Positions 17,329 through 26,843 of a DNA stretch of 64,000 nt are shown in pieces. Source of the DNA: Solimicrobium silvestre (GTDB lineage Bacteria; Pseudomonadota; Gammaproteobacteria; Burkholderiales; Burkholderiaceae_D); assembly GCF_002976435.1 (NCBI RefSeq), contig NZ_PUGF01000024.1, positions 1 to 64,000 of the forward strand, read 5' to 3'. A model generated the notes under the pieces. It had not been told where the DNA came from. It saw only the letters and a program-made list of their open reading frames with translations, and ran no database searches. Both the position numbers and the translations under genes were made by a program. Every line of letters begins with the position of its first letter. The stretch's first letter is position 1.

Positions 17329-18039
17329 TTAGTTACCGCCATTGGCGCTATCGACCCAACGAAAACCGCGCATCGGAACGTTTTCTATGCATTCAAAATT
17401 AGCGTCAATTTCACGAAATGCTTCACGTATGGTGCTCACATGCTTGCGGATATTGTCACGATTACGGCCACTTTTCACGACCTGGAATAACTCGTCATAA
17501 GACACCACCTGGCCGCGACTGGCAAACAAAGCTGCCAAAATCCGCTGAGCAGTCAATGGCAGGTTGATGCGCTGACCGCGCCAGATCGGCGAACGCTGTC
17601 GCAATGGGTCCATGCTCAGCTCATCCGCTGCTGCGGCCGGCTTATCAATTTGCTGTTTGCGCTCTTTTACCGAACGTAACATCTCTAAAAACGTATCGAT
17701 AAAATCGGCCTCTTCAAAGGTCGCTTTTTGCAGGTAATCCCAGGCATCCAGTGCTTTCATGATGCTGCGGTAAATAGTGGCGGGCATGGCGGATACCACC
17801 AGTACCGGCGTGGCGTGATGCTTGTTGATCGCATTAATGATAGCGACCCCGGCATGACGTTCGCGACCAAGCTCAATATCGAGCACGATCAAATCATATT
17901 TTTCGCGGCTAATAGCGGCTTCCGCTTCGTCGCGGGTATGCCATTGGTCTATTTTGATGCCGGGTTTTGCGGCTTCAATCCAGGATTTGAGTTGATTACT
18001 GGTCGGAAGATCATCTTCAATAACGGCGACTTTTAGCAT
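17329..18039 (-). CDS. OmpR-type response regulator
   Basis: A 236-residue regulator with a receiver domain (acidic pocket E8-D10, phosphoacceptor Asp54 in LIVLDIELG, Lys105 in YLQKAT) and a C-terminal winged-helix DNA-binding domain (LTAQRILAALFASRGQVVSYDEL, seen at LFASRGQVVSYDEL, then NIRKHVSTIREAF). It is the first gene of the operon, followed directly by the sensor kinase. It diverges from the SPFH gene across 255 bp, which makes that pair a plausible target, but no binding repeat was identified. Confidence 0.92.
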   Translation of the reverse strand: MLKVAVIEDDLPTSNQLKSWIEAAKPGIKIDQWHTRDEAEAAISREKYDLIVLDIELGRERHAGVAIINAINKHHATPVLVVSAMPATIYRSIMKALDAWDYLQKATFEEADFIDTFLEMLRSVKERKQQIDKPAAAADELSMDPLRQRSPIWRGQRINLPLTAQRILAALFASRGQVVSYDELFQVVKSGRNRDNIRKHVSTIREAFREIDANFECIENVPMRGFRWVDSANGGN

Positions 18040-18294
18040 ATTTTATTCCGGCAAGTTCTCTGATTTTAGGAGTATCCACGCTTTTTCTAAAAAAGTCATA
18101 AATTGGCTGTGAGCTTTTCCTCACAGTCCGGATAAAGCGCAGCCGCCCAGTGATGTTTCTGCCCCTGCGACTACATTGAATGCTCCGCGCAAGGCGAGGC
18201 ATGATCTGTATCAGGGAAAAGCAGTGCCAAACTTCAACCAGACACTGCTCCCGAATCGAGTAATTTTTCATTCATCTTTTTAAGGAGCGCTGTC

Positions 18295-19569
18295 ATGTTG
18301 AACCGTATAAAACCGTTGGTGCACGCTGTTTCTACTACATTGATTTCCGCTGCCAGCAGCGGCGCAGCAGGGATTAAATCTGGTAGCCGTGCAGTCATCT
18401 CACTGGCATCCGGCAAATTCTCCAGCCTTGTGATTTTAGGTGTGGTTGGCGCAATCGGTTACGGTGTGTATAACCATCCGCCTGTGAGTTATATCAAGCG
18501 CGGTCAGATTGGCGTGCGGATTAATCAACTCACAGGCAGCAGCGAATTAATCCATGAAGGGATGGTGGTGATCGTACCGGGCGTGGTTGAATTGCGCCAA
18601 TATTCTTTGCTAGACCAACTGTATCGCCCGGTAAAAAGTAGCAAATCTGACGGTGAAGCGCCGTTTCAGTCAATAGAAGGTTTGTCCCTGGGGGTGGATT
18701 TAACGATACGCTATGCGCTGGATTCAAGCCGGCTGGCTGGCATGTCGAAAAGCCTGCCACAAGATATTAACGGTGAAATTGTCGAGCCATTAGTACAAGG
18801 CGTAATTTATAAAGCATTTACACGCTATACCGTGCGAGAAATTTTCTCTTCCAAACGTCAGGAAATTCAACAGCAGATTGAAGCCGAACTCAAACCCAAA
18901 CTGGCCGCTGACGGCATTCTGTTGCGCAGTGTGATGATGGGTAAAATCGATCTGCCGCAAGATTATAAAAACGGTATGGAAAAGCTACTTTCTGCCGAGC
19001 TGGAAACAGAAAAAATGAAATACACGCTGGATCTGAAAGACAAACAGGTTAAGCAAACCGCGCTGGAAGCCGAAGCCGATAAAGTCAGACGTGAAACTGC
19101 CGCAGAAGCCGCCGGGAATGAGCAAATTATTGCAGCCAAAGCGCAAGAAGAAGCGATGACGCACGTTTTACCGTTCAAGCAAAAGCAAATTGAACAACGC
19201 CAGTATGAAGCCGAAGCAGAAAAAGTAGCGCGGATTAAAACCTCGGAAGGCACCGCCCAGGCACGCGTAATTGAAGCCACCGGTGAAGCTGATTCACGCC
19301 GTAAATTGGCTGATGCCGAAGCGTATCGTCAAGACTTGGTCGGCAAAGTCGCCAGCGCCCAGCTGGAACGGGACGGTGAATTATTAACCAAACATCCTTT
19401 GCTGATTCAAAAAACCATGGCCGATAAATTATCGGACAAAATTTCGGTCATCATTGCGGCACCTCCAGCTAACGGCGGTTTTATTGGATCAGCTTTACTC
19501 GGCATGGGAAATAAAACCGAACAGGCTCAAGCACCTGCAGTTGAAACAAGTAACCAGGAAGGTCAATAA
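18295..19569 (+). CDS. SPFH/band-7 domain membrane protein
   Basis: A 424-residue protein with one transmembrane segment (residues about 43-60), followed by an SPFH domain (VSYIKRGQIGVRINQLTG onward, to about residue 240) and a long Ala/Glu/Lys-rich coiled coil (about 240-345) ending in a Gln/Ala-rich tail. SPFH proteins form large oligomeric rings in the membrane and organise proteases, stress responses or lipid domains. A clear AAGGAG precedes ATG 18295. The next gene starts two bases after its stop, so the two are co-transcribed. It is not a clear HflK/HflC or FloT ortholog by neighbourhood. Confidence 0.88.
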   Translation: MLNRIKPLVHAVSTTLISAASSGAAGIKSGSRAVISLASGKFSSLVILGVVGAIGYGVYNHPPVSYIKRGQIGVRINQLTGSSELIHEGMVVIVPGVVELRQYSLLDQLYRPVKSSKSDGEAPFQSIEGLSLGVDLTIRYALDSSRLAGMSKSLPQDINGEIVEPLVQGVIYKAFTRYTVREIFSSKRQEIQQQIEAELKPKLAADGILLRSVMMGKIDLPQDYKNGMEKLLSAELETEKMKYTLDLKDKQVKQTALEAEADKVRRETAAEAAGNEQIIAAKAQEEAMTHVLPFKQKQIEQRQYEAEAEKVARIKTSEGTAQARVIEATGEADSRRKLADAEAYRQDLVGKVASAQLERDGELLTKHPLLIQKTMADKLSDKISVIIAAPPANGGFIGSALLGMGNKTEQAQAPAVETSNQEGQ

Positions 19570-19571
19570 TC

Positions 19572-20975
19572 ATGTTAGCGACACTTGCATTCATCGCCAT
19601 CGTTACCCAAGACCAGGCGCAATTACGGGCAGCTCCGAAAGATCAGGCACAACAACAGGCGGTGTTATGGCAAGGTGACAGCCTGGAAATTCGCGGCGAA
19701 AAGCTCGATTATCTGCAAGTCTATGATCATCGCCGCGAACGGGCTGGCTACATCAAAGCGTCGCAAGTGCGCCTGGTTTCTCTGCAACCGGATGACGCGC
19801 CGGAAAGCATGGCTGTCGTACGATTTTTGCGCGACACGCCGGGTGCCGAAGCACTGGGAATCAGTTATACCGCCGCGTTTTTAAAAGCAGCTCCCGCAAC
19901 AGCCATTAGCCCCGAAGCATTTGATGCGCTGGGCACGATGGCCGAACGTCTGGCACGCCGAGCTTCCACGCGTCAGAGTAAACAAAATGACGAAATCATC
20001 GCGGCGCACCTGGACGTGGTGGCGCAATACGGCATCAAAATTCAAGGCTATGAGCGCGATGGCCGCATGCAATTGTGTTACGACGGGGAAGCGTTCCGCC
20101 GGGTACTGGCGATGAATTCCAGCGAGGAGCAAAAAGCCCGCGCTGCATTGGCCTTGACCCGACAAGATTGCAGTGATCCGGCTATGCGGCCGATGGAACG
20201 TAACAGCCTGGATGCTTGGCGCGCCGAGGTGTTGGATAGAGTGGTGCCAACCGGTTTGCCTGAATATTTAAAAAACCGTTTGCGCATGCGCCGTGCCGCA
20301 GTCTGGTCCAGCATTGCTTATCAACGCATCCGTAAAGGTGAAGCAGCGCAAGATGCCGCCAACCGCGCATTAATGGAATTAGCTGGCGTAAATAAAGAAG
20401 AATTTACCAATGAAGATAATGCAGCTTATGCGGAAGCGGGGGTGCGCGTTGGCGCAAGCCGTTGGGCTGCTGAAACTGTAACCACAGCAAAATCGGGTTT
20501 AACTATACAAACCAGTGCTGGGCAACCAGGTGAAACCTGCGTGGTGTTAGTCGATGATAAACACGACCAACGCAACCCCCTAATCAAACGTTGCACTTAC
20601 GGCGTGGTTTGGACTGCATCAGCACGCGCCAATGTGAATGGGTCTGTATTGACGCTGGCGGTGCAACCGATGGAAAGTTGGCGCGAACTATGGCTGTTTC
20701 ATCAGATAAACGGCAGTTGGATAATTGATGTGCTGCCACCTGCCATCAGCGATCCGGATCTGGGTTATGCCGAATTTGCTGGTTGGGTGCCTGGCACCAC
20801 TAAAATGCTGGTAGCACGTGAAGCGCGGGTGGATGGCCGCTTTAAACGTAGCTTTGAAGTGGTGAATACGGAAACGCTACAAGTGGAAAATTTTGCCGAT
20901 CAACCTGCTTCATTGAGCCTGTTTTATCGCTGGCAAGATCCGGTATGGAAACGTCAGACAGTGAGTTTGCGATAG
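19572..20975 (+). CDS. SH3-like-domain protein, partner of the SPFH gene, function unknown
   Basis: A 467-residue protein that begins with a hydrophobic N-terminus (MLATLAFIAIVTQ) that may be a signal or anchor. A region resembling a bacterial SH3 domain follows (residues about 35-75, LWQGDSLEIRG and KLDYLQVYD then AGYIKASQVRL). Next is an alpha-helical middle (about 80-270) and a beta-rich C-terminal part with several Trp residues (about 290-467, ESWRELWLFHQINGSWIIDV). It contains a few cysteines that could pair outside the cytoplasm. I do not recognise the family. It is tightly linked to the SPFH gene (2-bp gap). Confidence 0.75.
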   Translation: MLATLAFIAIVTQDQAQLRAAPKDQAQQQAVLWQGDSLEIRGEKLDYLQVYDHRRERAGYIKASQVRLVSLQPDDAPESMAVVRFLRDTPGAEALGISYTAAFLKAAPATAISPEAFDALGTMAERLARRASTRQSKQNDEIIAAHLDVVAQYGIKIQGYERDGRMQLCYDGEAFRRVLAMNSSEEQKARAALALTRQDCSDPAMRPMERNSLDAWRAEVLDRVVPTGLPEYLKNRLRMRRAAVWSSIAYQRIRKGEAAQDAANRALMELAGVNKEEFTNEDNAAYAEAGVRVGASRWAAETVTTAKSGLTIQTSAGQPGETCVVLVDDKHDQRNPLIKRCTYGVVWTASARANVNGSVLTLAVQPMESWRELWLFHQINGSWIIDVLPPAISDPDLGYAEFAGWVPGTTKMLVAREARVDGRFKRSFEVVNTETLQVENFADQPASLSLFYRWQDPVWKRQTVSLR

Positions 20976-21120
20976 ATCGCTCACTGTGATTCGAAAAGGA
21001 CGCAGTAGCTTTGTGTCCGACAGCAATCACAAATCCACATATAAATTTGTTCTTTATTTAAAACAAATATAAACTTTCCAATCTAATTCTCCATTGTTTC
21101 AAGAACATACGAGGTAACGA

Positions 21121-23025
21121 ATGAGCACAGCAGCACCTTTGCAGCAAACCAAAGCAGAATCAAATGAACGCCGCAAAAAGTCAGCATCACAGCCTATGAC
21201 TCAGCTGGCCGCCGATTTCGTCGATTTTCGCTCGCAAGCCGCAACGCAAAGACAGCTGCAAAAAATTGCGGACAACAGCGCTCAAGCCAGACAACTCAAA
21301 ACATGCAGTGACATGTTACAAAATAGTCCGCGTGCAATGCAAACCATGAAAAAAACCACGGACTCCGTCGGCGAAGGATTGCAAGACAATTTCAGGGCTA
21401 CGCAAAGAGTGGGGAAAGACGCTTTTCTTCCAGCGCCCTCCTCTATCGAAGACAGCGTACAACTGATTGAGCACACGGCAACCAAGCCAAATAACACCGG
21501 CTTGCCTAATCAACTCAAGGCAGGCATAGAGTCGCTTTCTGGTATGAGCATGGATCATGTAAAGGTCAACTATGACTCGGATAAACCTTCGCAGCTGAAT
21601 GCCCATGCGTATGCACAAGGCAGTGAGATTCATGTTGCACCAGGACAGGAGCAGCATTTACCTCACGAGGCTTGGCATGTGGTGCAACAAGCGCAAGGGC
21701 GGGTCAGACCGACGACGCAGTTAAAAGAAGGTGTGCCAATAAATGATGATGCAAGCTTGGAAGCTGAAGCGGATCTGATGGGTGCCCGCGCATTAAGCAA
21801 TGCGCAACTTATGCCTTCGAAAAAGCAAGCTTGTCCAATTTCTGTCTCCGATACAAAGCAGCTCATGTTAAGCAAAGATCCGAAAGCAGGAGCGAACATA
21901 AAAATATGGGCTGGCGACGATGGCGTGCTTGAAGTCACCTTTGTTAAACATTCAAAGGGAAAAGTATTCTATCAGCCATTGATAACCGGGAAAATGCCGA
22001 AAAAATCCCCAAAACCCACCGTAATTGATGAAAAATTTGCATTTGATCTAATGATGGGTAATGCCGAAATTAAGCGCCGAGTTGAGACCGATGCAAAAGA
22101 GGAAATTGAAGTTTCTGACATAAAATCGACGGTGCCAGAGACAGTCTTGAATTTTCTGATGGAAAAAGTAGCATTATTCGCCGATGCAAATGATGTTGAG
22201 AAACCTGAGATGACGCCAACACGGATGCTGTTAGCAATGGGAAGTAGCGATATATTAAAAGTTTACCTCGATCAGGATTGGACGGATGAAGAAGGTGGTG
22301 AAAAGTGGTTTATTGAAAATTATGCTGAATATTTCGACGATGAAACACTGGGGTTGTATCAAAGTATGAATGCAGCAACCAACTCGGTTCTGAGAAGTGA
22401 TACGGCAACCTCAAGCGATACGTCTTCTACCACTAAGAAGGCAAAGTGGATGCACGAGTCGATTAAAAAGCAGAAGGCAGTTCTTATAGGAAATGCCGGT
22501 CCGAATAAATTATTGTCCTCTGGAACAAGCCTGCATCATAAATTATCCAGAAGCCGCATTAAAAGAATGCTGCGCTTGTTTCAAAGCGCATCGTCCCCGG
22601 CAATGTCTAGCGCATTACACGCAATTACGCGAGAAACAGGAATTACGGACCCCAAGAAAGCGTTGGAAAACTGGGCACCAAATCTTGAACTGGGCCCCAT
22701 TGTTAATGCACGCGCCGAAGGAACCGATCCTGGTGCAGGATTTGATGGGAACGTAACGGATGGCAGTTTAACGCCAAGATCAAAGGAGTTAGCAGGTATT
22801 GATATAGCTTTGTTGAATGCTGAAAGTGCTGTCGACTGGGATGCGCTTGCAGCGGCACTGGGACGAATACAAACTGCACACGGTACGGGAAATCAAATAA
22901 CTCCACCAAAGTTGGGGCAATGGCATCAGACTGACGGTGGCATTGTCCGTGATAGAGAACCAAATGAGGGCAAGGAGGAAGCCAAACAAGAATTTGAGGA
23001 CGAGCTTTCCGACGATAGCGATTAA
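21121..23025 (+). CDS. DUF4157 protein, putative toxin with uncharacterised C-terminal domain
   Basis: A 634-residue protein. Residues about 30-90 have the QRQLQKIADNSAQARQLK-type segment common before DUF4157 in injection-system effectors. Residues about 128-225 are DUF4157, with a zinc-protease-like HEAWH (182-186) inside LPHEAWHVVQQAQGRV and LEAEADLMG as third-ligand region. The C-terminal part (about 440-634) has LHHKLSRSRI (His472, His473), NLELGP, DPGAGFD and TPRS, reminiscent of His-type nuclease toxin domains, then an acidic tail. No signal peptide and no recognisable immunity gene follow. A GAGG site precedes ATG 21121. The DUF4157 call is firm; the toxin role is inferred. Confidence 0.85.
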   Translation: MSTAAPLQQTKAESNERRKKSASQPMTQLAADFVDFRSQAATQRQLQKIADNSAQARQLKTCSDMLQNSPRAMQTMKKTTDSVGEGLQDNFRATQRVGKDAFLPAPSSIEDSVQLIEHTATKPNNTGLPNQLKAGIESLSGMSMDHVKVNYDSDKPSQLNAHAYAQGSEIHVAPGQEQHLPHEAWHVVQQAQGRVRPTTQLKEGVPINDDASLEAEADLMGARALSNAQLMPSKKQACPISVSDTKQLMLSKDPKAGANIKIWAGDDGVLEVTFVKHSKGKVFYQPLITGKMPKKSPKPTVIDEKFAFDLMMGNAEIKRRVETDAKEEIEVSDIKSTVPETVLNFLMEKVALFADANDVEKPEMTPTRMLLAMGSSDILKVYLDQDWTDEEGGEKWFIENYAEYFDDETLGLYQSMNAATNSVLRSDTATSSDTSSTTKKAKWMHESIKKQKAVLIGNAGPNKLLSSGTSLHHKLSRSRIKRMLRLFQSASSPAMSSALHAITRETGITDPKKALENWAPNLELGPIVNARAEGTDPGAGFDGNVTDGSLTPRSKELAGIDIALLNAESAVDWDALAAALGRIQTAHGTGNQITPPKLGQWHQTDGGIVRDREPNEGKEEAKQEFEDELSDDSD

Positions 23026-23443
23026 ATTGAAGATTAAGAATTCAGATTGTTCTGCACCGACGCGAGAGCATTAAATATGGAACACACATCACATGAGCAA
23101 CCCGGCCAGTTTCGCAGCATCCCAAACTATTTTTTAAAAACCAATTCAAACCAACAACTTAATTAACTAAATACCCAGTTTATTTCCCCAGTTCATCACA
23201 AATTTCTAAACTTACAATACATATCGTAATTATCGTTTCTTAAAAGCAATTTTTTGCGTATTTTTTCTTGCCAAGCGTGCTTTGAAGTGGCAAAGTGCCG
23301 CTATCGCTAATCGAACTAGATTGTTGGCTCTAATTGTTTTATTGGCTTAGCTTGTTGTTTAGTCCTAAAAAAACTACATCAAGCCTAGTTTCAATTAACC
23401 TTTAGCTACTACAACAATTTTCATCCACTTTTTAAACTCATTA
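23026..23443. other. A/T-rich gene-free stretch before aroQ
   Basis: About 420 bases with no convincing gene. A 21-codon ORF from 23078 was considered but has little support. No immunity gene for the preceding putative toxin is visible on either strand. The segment presumably holds the aroQ promoter. Confidence 0.55.
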
Positions 23444-23881
23444 ATGGCAAAAAACCTTTTACTGTTGAACGGACCGAATCTAAATTTACTCGGCACCCGC
23501 GAACCACAGGTATATGGCATAACCACCCTGCAAGAGTTAGAACAAGCCGCTACTGCGCAAGCATTGGCAGCGGGTGCGCAGTTATCTTGTTTGCAAAGCA
23601 ACCATGAAGGCGTTCTGATTGATCGAATTCATGCTGCAAAACAACAAAATGTGGATGCAATCATTATTAACCCCGGTGGACTCACTCATACCAGTGTCGC
23701 TTTGCGCGATGCATTGGCTGGCGTCGCGATCCCGTTTATTGAAGTGCATATTTCCAATGTGCATCAACGCGAAGCCTTTCGTCACCACTCTTTTTTATCC
23801 GAAATAGCCCAAGGCGTGATCTGCGGTTTGGGGGTTGATGGTTACCGCTTAGCAATAGATTTTGCACTGCAAAAACATTAA
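23444..23881 (+). CDS. aroQ: Type II 3-dehydroquinate dehydratase
   Basis: AroQ dehydrates 3-dehydroquinate to 3-dehydroshikimate, the substrate of AroE. The 145-residue length is normal. Conserved parts are [18 protein letters not shown] with the catalytic Tyr and Arg, [15 protein letters not shown] with Asn/Glu, [18 protein letters not shown], and [17 protein letters not shown] with the catalytic His. It precedes accB, a common order in betaproteobacteria. Confidence 0.97.
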   Translation: MAKNLLLLNGPNLNLLGTREPQVYGITTLQELEQAATAQALAAGAQLSCLQSNHEGVLIDRIHAAKQQNVDAIIINPGGLTHTSVALRDALAGVAIPFIEVHISNVHQREAFRHHSFLSEIAQGVICGLGVDGYRLAIDFALQKH

Positions 23882-23959
23882 ATTCTTCCATCTACCGCTA
23901 ATTACCTTATAATTGCGGCGATTCAGAAAAACACATCCAATACAAAAATGGGGATTCAT

Positions 23960-24421
23960 ATGGATTTACGTAAGCTAAAAACGTTGATAGATTTAGTCGC
24001 TGAGTCGGATATTTCCGAACTAGAAGTGACTGAAGGCGAAGGCAAAGTTCGTATTGTTAAGGCGTCAGCACAGCAACCTCAACAGGTTATGTACATGCCA
24101 CAAAATATGCAGCAAGGTCATTACGCAGCACCTGCGCCTGTTACAACGGCAACGGCGGCAGCAGCTCCTGTGGCCGAAGTTCCTGCTGGTCACATTGTCA
24201 AATCACCGATGGTTGGTACTTTCTATCGCTCTTCTGCTCCGGGCAGCCCATCTTTTGTTGAAGTTGGTGCGACAATTAAAGAAGGCGACACGCTGTGCAT
24301 TATTGAAGCAATGAAACTGCTTAATGAGATCGAATCTGATTTTTCAGGTGTCGTAAAACAAATATTAGTTGAAAACGGGCAGCCAGTAGAATTTGGTCAG
24401 CCTTTATTTGTAATTGTTTAG
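23960..24421 (+). CDS. accB: Biotin carboxyl carrier protein of acetyl-CoA carboxylase
   Basis: AccB carries carboxybiotin between the biotin carboxylase and carboxyltransferase in the first step of fatty-acid synthesis. From ATG 23960 it has 153 residues: N-terminal helices ([17 protein letters not shown]), an Ala/Pro/Thr-rich linker (about 35-75), and a biotinyl domain with Lys119 in EAMKL. An upstream in-frame ATG at 23948 adds four residues, but the GGGGA then ATG 23960 spacing fits the usual MDLRK start. accC follows after 108 bp. Confidence 0.95.
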   Translation: MDLRKLKTLIDLVAESDISELEVTEGEGKVRIVKASAQQPQQVMYMPQNMQQGHYAAPAPVTTATAAAAPVAEVPAGHIVKSPMVGTFYRSSAPGSPSFVEVGATIKEGDTLCIIEAMKLLNEIESDFSGVVKQILVENGQPVEFGQPLFVIV

Positions 24422-24529
24422 TCTTTGAATACCGTTGATGTGACTGCTGCAATTGAAATTGATACGGCGCTCCATCAACTTTCCTAGACATTAGGCCACC
24501 GCTTTATCCTGAGATTGTCATTAAATACC

Positions 24530-25912
24530 ATGTTTGAAAAAATTCTAATTGCCAATCGTGGCGAAATTGCATTGCGCATCCAGCGCGCTTGCCGCGAAAT
24601 GGGCATTAAAACTGTCGTGGTGCATTCTGAAGCTGACCGCGAAGCTAAATACGTTAAGTTGGCCGATGAGTCGGTCTGTATTGGGCCAGCACCTTCCTCA
24701 TTAAGTTACTTGAATATGCCCGCTATTATCAGCGCGGCAGAAGTTACTGACGCACAGGCGATTCATCCCGGTTATGGCTTTTTAGCCGAAAACGCGGATT
24801 TTGCTGAACGCGTAGAGCAATCTGGCTTTGTATTTATCGGCCCACGCTCGGAATCGATCCGTTTAATGGGCGATAAAGTATCCGCAAAACACGCCATGAT
24901 TAAAGCTGGCGTACCTTGCGTACCGGGATCTGAAGGCGCATTACCTGACAATCCAAAAGAAATCGTACAAACCGCGCGTAAAGTTGGCTATCCAGTCATC
25001 ATTAAAGCAGCTGGTGGCGGTGGTGGACGCGGTATGCGCGTAGTGCATACGGAAGCCGCATTGTTAAATGCAGTAACGATGACCAAAACCGAAGCAGGTA
25101 CGGCGTTTGGTAATCCTGAAGTGTATATGGAAAAATTCCTGGAAAATCCGCGTCACGTGGAAATCCAGATTTTGGCCGATAGTTTGGGTAATGCCGTTTG
25201 GCTCGGTGAGCGCGATTGCTCCATGCAACGCCGTCATCAAAAAGTATTAGAAGAAGCGCCGGCACCCGATATTCCGCGCAAAATGATTGAAAAAATTGGT
25301 GAGCGTTGTGCCGAAGCCTGTCGCAAAATGGGTTACCGTGGCGCAGGCACCTTTGAGTTTTTGTATGAAAACGGTGAGTTCTATTTCATTGAAATGAATA
25401 CCCGGGTTCAGGTTGAGCATCCGGTCACTGAAATGATTACCGGCATCGACATTGTTCAAGAACAAATTTGGGTGGCCTCTGGTGAGCCATTGCGCTTCAA
25501 ACAGCGCGACGTCACCTTTAAAGGTCATGCGATTGAATGCCGTATCAATGCAGAAGATCCGTTCAAATTCATTCCATCTCCAGGCAAAATCACTTCCTGG
25601 CACGTGCCGGGCGGCCCTGGAATTCGGGTTGATTCACATGCTTATGACGGTTATACCGTGCCGCCACATTACGACTCCATGATCGGTAAAGTGATTGCTT
25701 ACGGCGCTACGCGCGAACAAGCTATCCGCCGCATGCAAATTGCGTTGTCTGAAATGGTGGTAGAAGGAATTCAAACCAACATTCCATTGCATCGTGAATT
25801 AATGGTGGATGCGCGCTTTATTGAAGGCGGCACCAACATTCATTATTTGGAACATAAATTAGCCGAAAAACCGGATTTACCAAAAGCATCGCAAAAAAAC
25901 GGTAAAAAATAA
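24530..25912 (+). CDS. accC: Biotin carboxylase of acetyl-CoA carboxylase
   Basis: AccC carboxylates biotin on AccB using ATP and bicarbonate. From ATG 24530 it has 460 residues. It begins [17 protein letters not shown], typical for the family. The ATP-grasp glycine-rich loop is [10 protein letters not shown], the conserved [14 protein letters not shown] is present, and [14 protein letters not shown] contains active-site residues. An open TTG at 24515 would add five residues and is not preferred. The last 15 residues are a basic tail. Confidence 0.97.
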   Translation: MFEKILIANRGEIALRIQRACREMGIKTVVVHSEADREAKYVKLADESVCIGPAPSSLSYLNMPAIISAAEVTDAQAIHPGYGFLAENADFAERVEQSGFVFIGPRSESIRLMGDKVSAKHAMIKAGVPCVPGSEGALPDNPKEIVQTARKVGYPVIIKAAGGGGGRGMRVVHTEAALLNAVTMTKTEAGTAFGNPEVYMEKFLENPRHVEIQILADSLGNAVWLGERDCSMQRRHQKVLEEAPAPDIPRKMIEKIGERCAEACRKMGYRGAGTFEFLYENGEFYFIEMNTRVQVEHPVTEMITGIDIVQEQIWVASGEPLRFKQRDVTFKGHAIECRINAEDPFKFIPSPGKITSWHVPGGPGIRVDSHAYDGYTVPPHYDSMIGKVIAYGATREQAIRRMQIALSEMVVEGIQTNIPLHRELMVDARFIEGGTNIHYLEHKLAEKPDLPKASQKNGKK

Positions 25913-25934
25913 CGGTAACACAAGAGGAAACGGC

Positions 25935-26828
25935 ATGAGCTGGATTGAAATCGTAGTTGAAGTAGCGCGTGCGCAAGCAGAAAATTTTTCTGATGCATTA
26001 ATGGAATTGGGCGCCTTATCGGTCTCGGTAGAAGATGCCGACGAAGGTACTGACGCCGAACAGCCATTATTTGGCGAACCCGGTATGGAACCCAAGGAAG
26101 CGGCTTGGGAGCGCAGTCGCGTTATCGCGCTGACTCCAACCGATTTTAATCATGCTGAACTGGTTGAACTTGCTGCAGCACACTGCAAAATGCCAGTACC
26201 GGAACACAGCTTGCGTTCCGTTGCCGACCAGGATTGGGTGCGCTTAACGCAATCTCAATTTGAACCGATGTTAATCGGCAAAGGTATCTGGGTTGTGCCT
26301 AGCTGGCACAGTGCGCCTGACCCTACAGCCATCGTACTGGAACTTGATCCGGGCTTGGCTTTTGGTACCGGCAGCCATCCAACCACACGTTTATGTATGG
26401 AATGGCTGGAAGAAAATCCACCGTTAGATAAAACCGTATTGGATTATGGCTGTGGTTCAGGCATTTTAGCGATCGTGGCTAAGAAACTGGGCGCTGGCCA
26501 AGTCGAAGGTATTGATATTGACCCGCAAGCCGTCGTCTCTGCCGAATTTAACGCTGTGCGTAATCACTGCGAAATTGACTTTTCATTGCCGAATAAAGTG
26601 ACGACAAGTACTTACGACGTGGTCGTCGCGAATATTCTGTCGAATCCATTGAAGCTGATGGCGCCGATGCTGTCCGCCAAAGTGGCTGCTGGTGGCGCCC
26701 TAGTTTTGTCTGGCGTGTTAGCCCGACAAGCGGATGAAGTTACCGCTGCTTATGCACCATTTATAGCTCTGTCTGTTTGGCAAGAACGTGATGGTTGGGT
26801 TGCCTTGCACGGCCGTCGTCCATCCTAA
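25935..26828 (+). CDS. prmA: Ribosomal protein L11 methyltransferase
   Basis: PrmA trimethylates lysines and the N-terminus of ribosomal protein L11 using S-adenosylmethionine. The 297-residue protein has the L11-recognition N-terminal domain (residues about 1-80), a linker, and the methyltransferase domain. Motif I is [13 protein letters not shown], preceded by [12 protein letters not shown], and the active-site motif is [19 protein letters not shown] sequence precedes the ATG. It follows accC by 22 bp and precedes the DUF3426 gene by 15 bp. Confidence 0.96.
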   Translation: MSWIEIVVEVARAQAENFSDALMELGALSVSVEDADEGTDAEQPLFGEPGMEPKEAAWERSRVIALTPTDFNHAELVELAAAHCKMPVPEHSLRSVADQDWVRLTQSQFEPMLIGKGIWVVPSWHSAPDPTAIVLELDPGLAFGTGSHPTTRLCMEWLEENPPLDKTVLDYGCGSGILAIVAKKLGAGQVEGIDIDPQAVVSAEFNAVRNHCEIDFSLPNKVTTSTYDVVVANILSNPLKLMAPMLSAKVAAGGALVLSGVLARQADEVTAAYAPFIALSVWQERDGWVALHGRRPS

Positions 26829-26843
26829 GCCCGGCTGCGCCTT

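Noticed and set aside
23078-23143. 21-codon ORF after the DUF4157 gene as an immunity or leader gene
   Set aside because: No strong ribosome-binding site, no recognisable protein and too short for an immunity protein.
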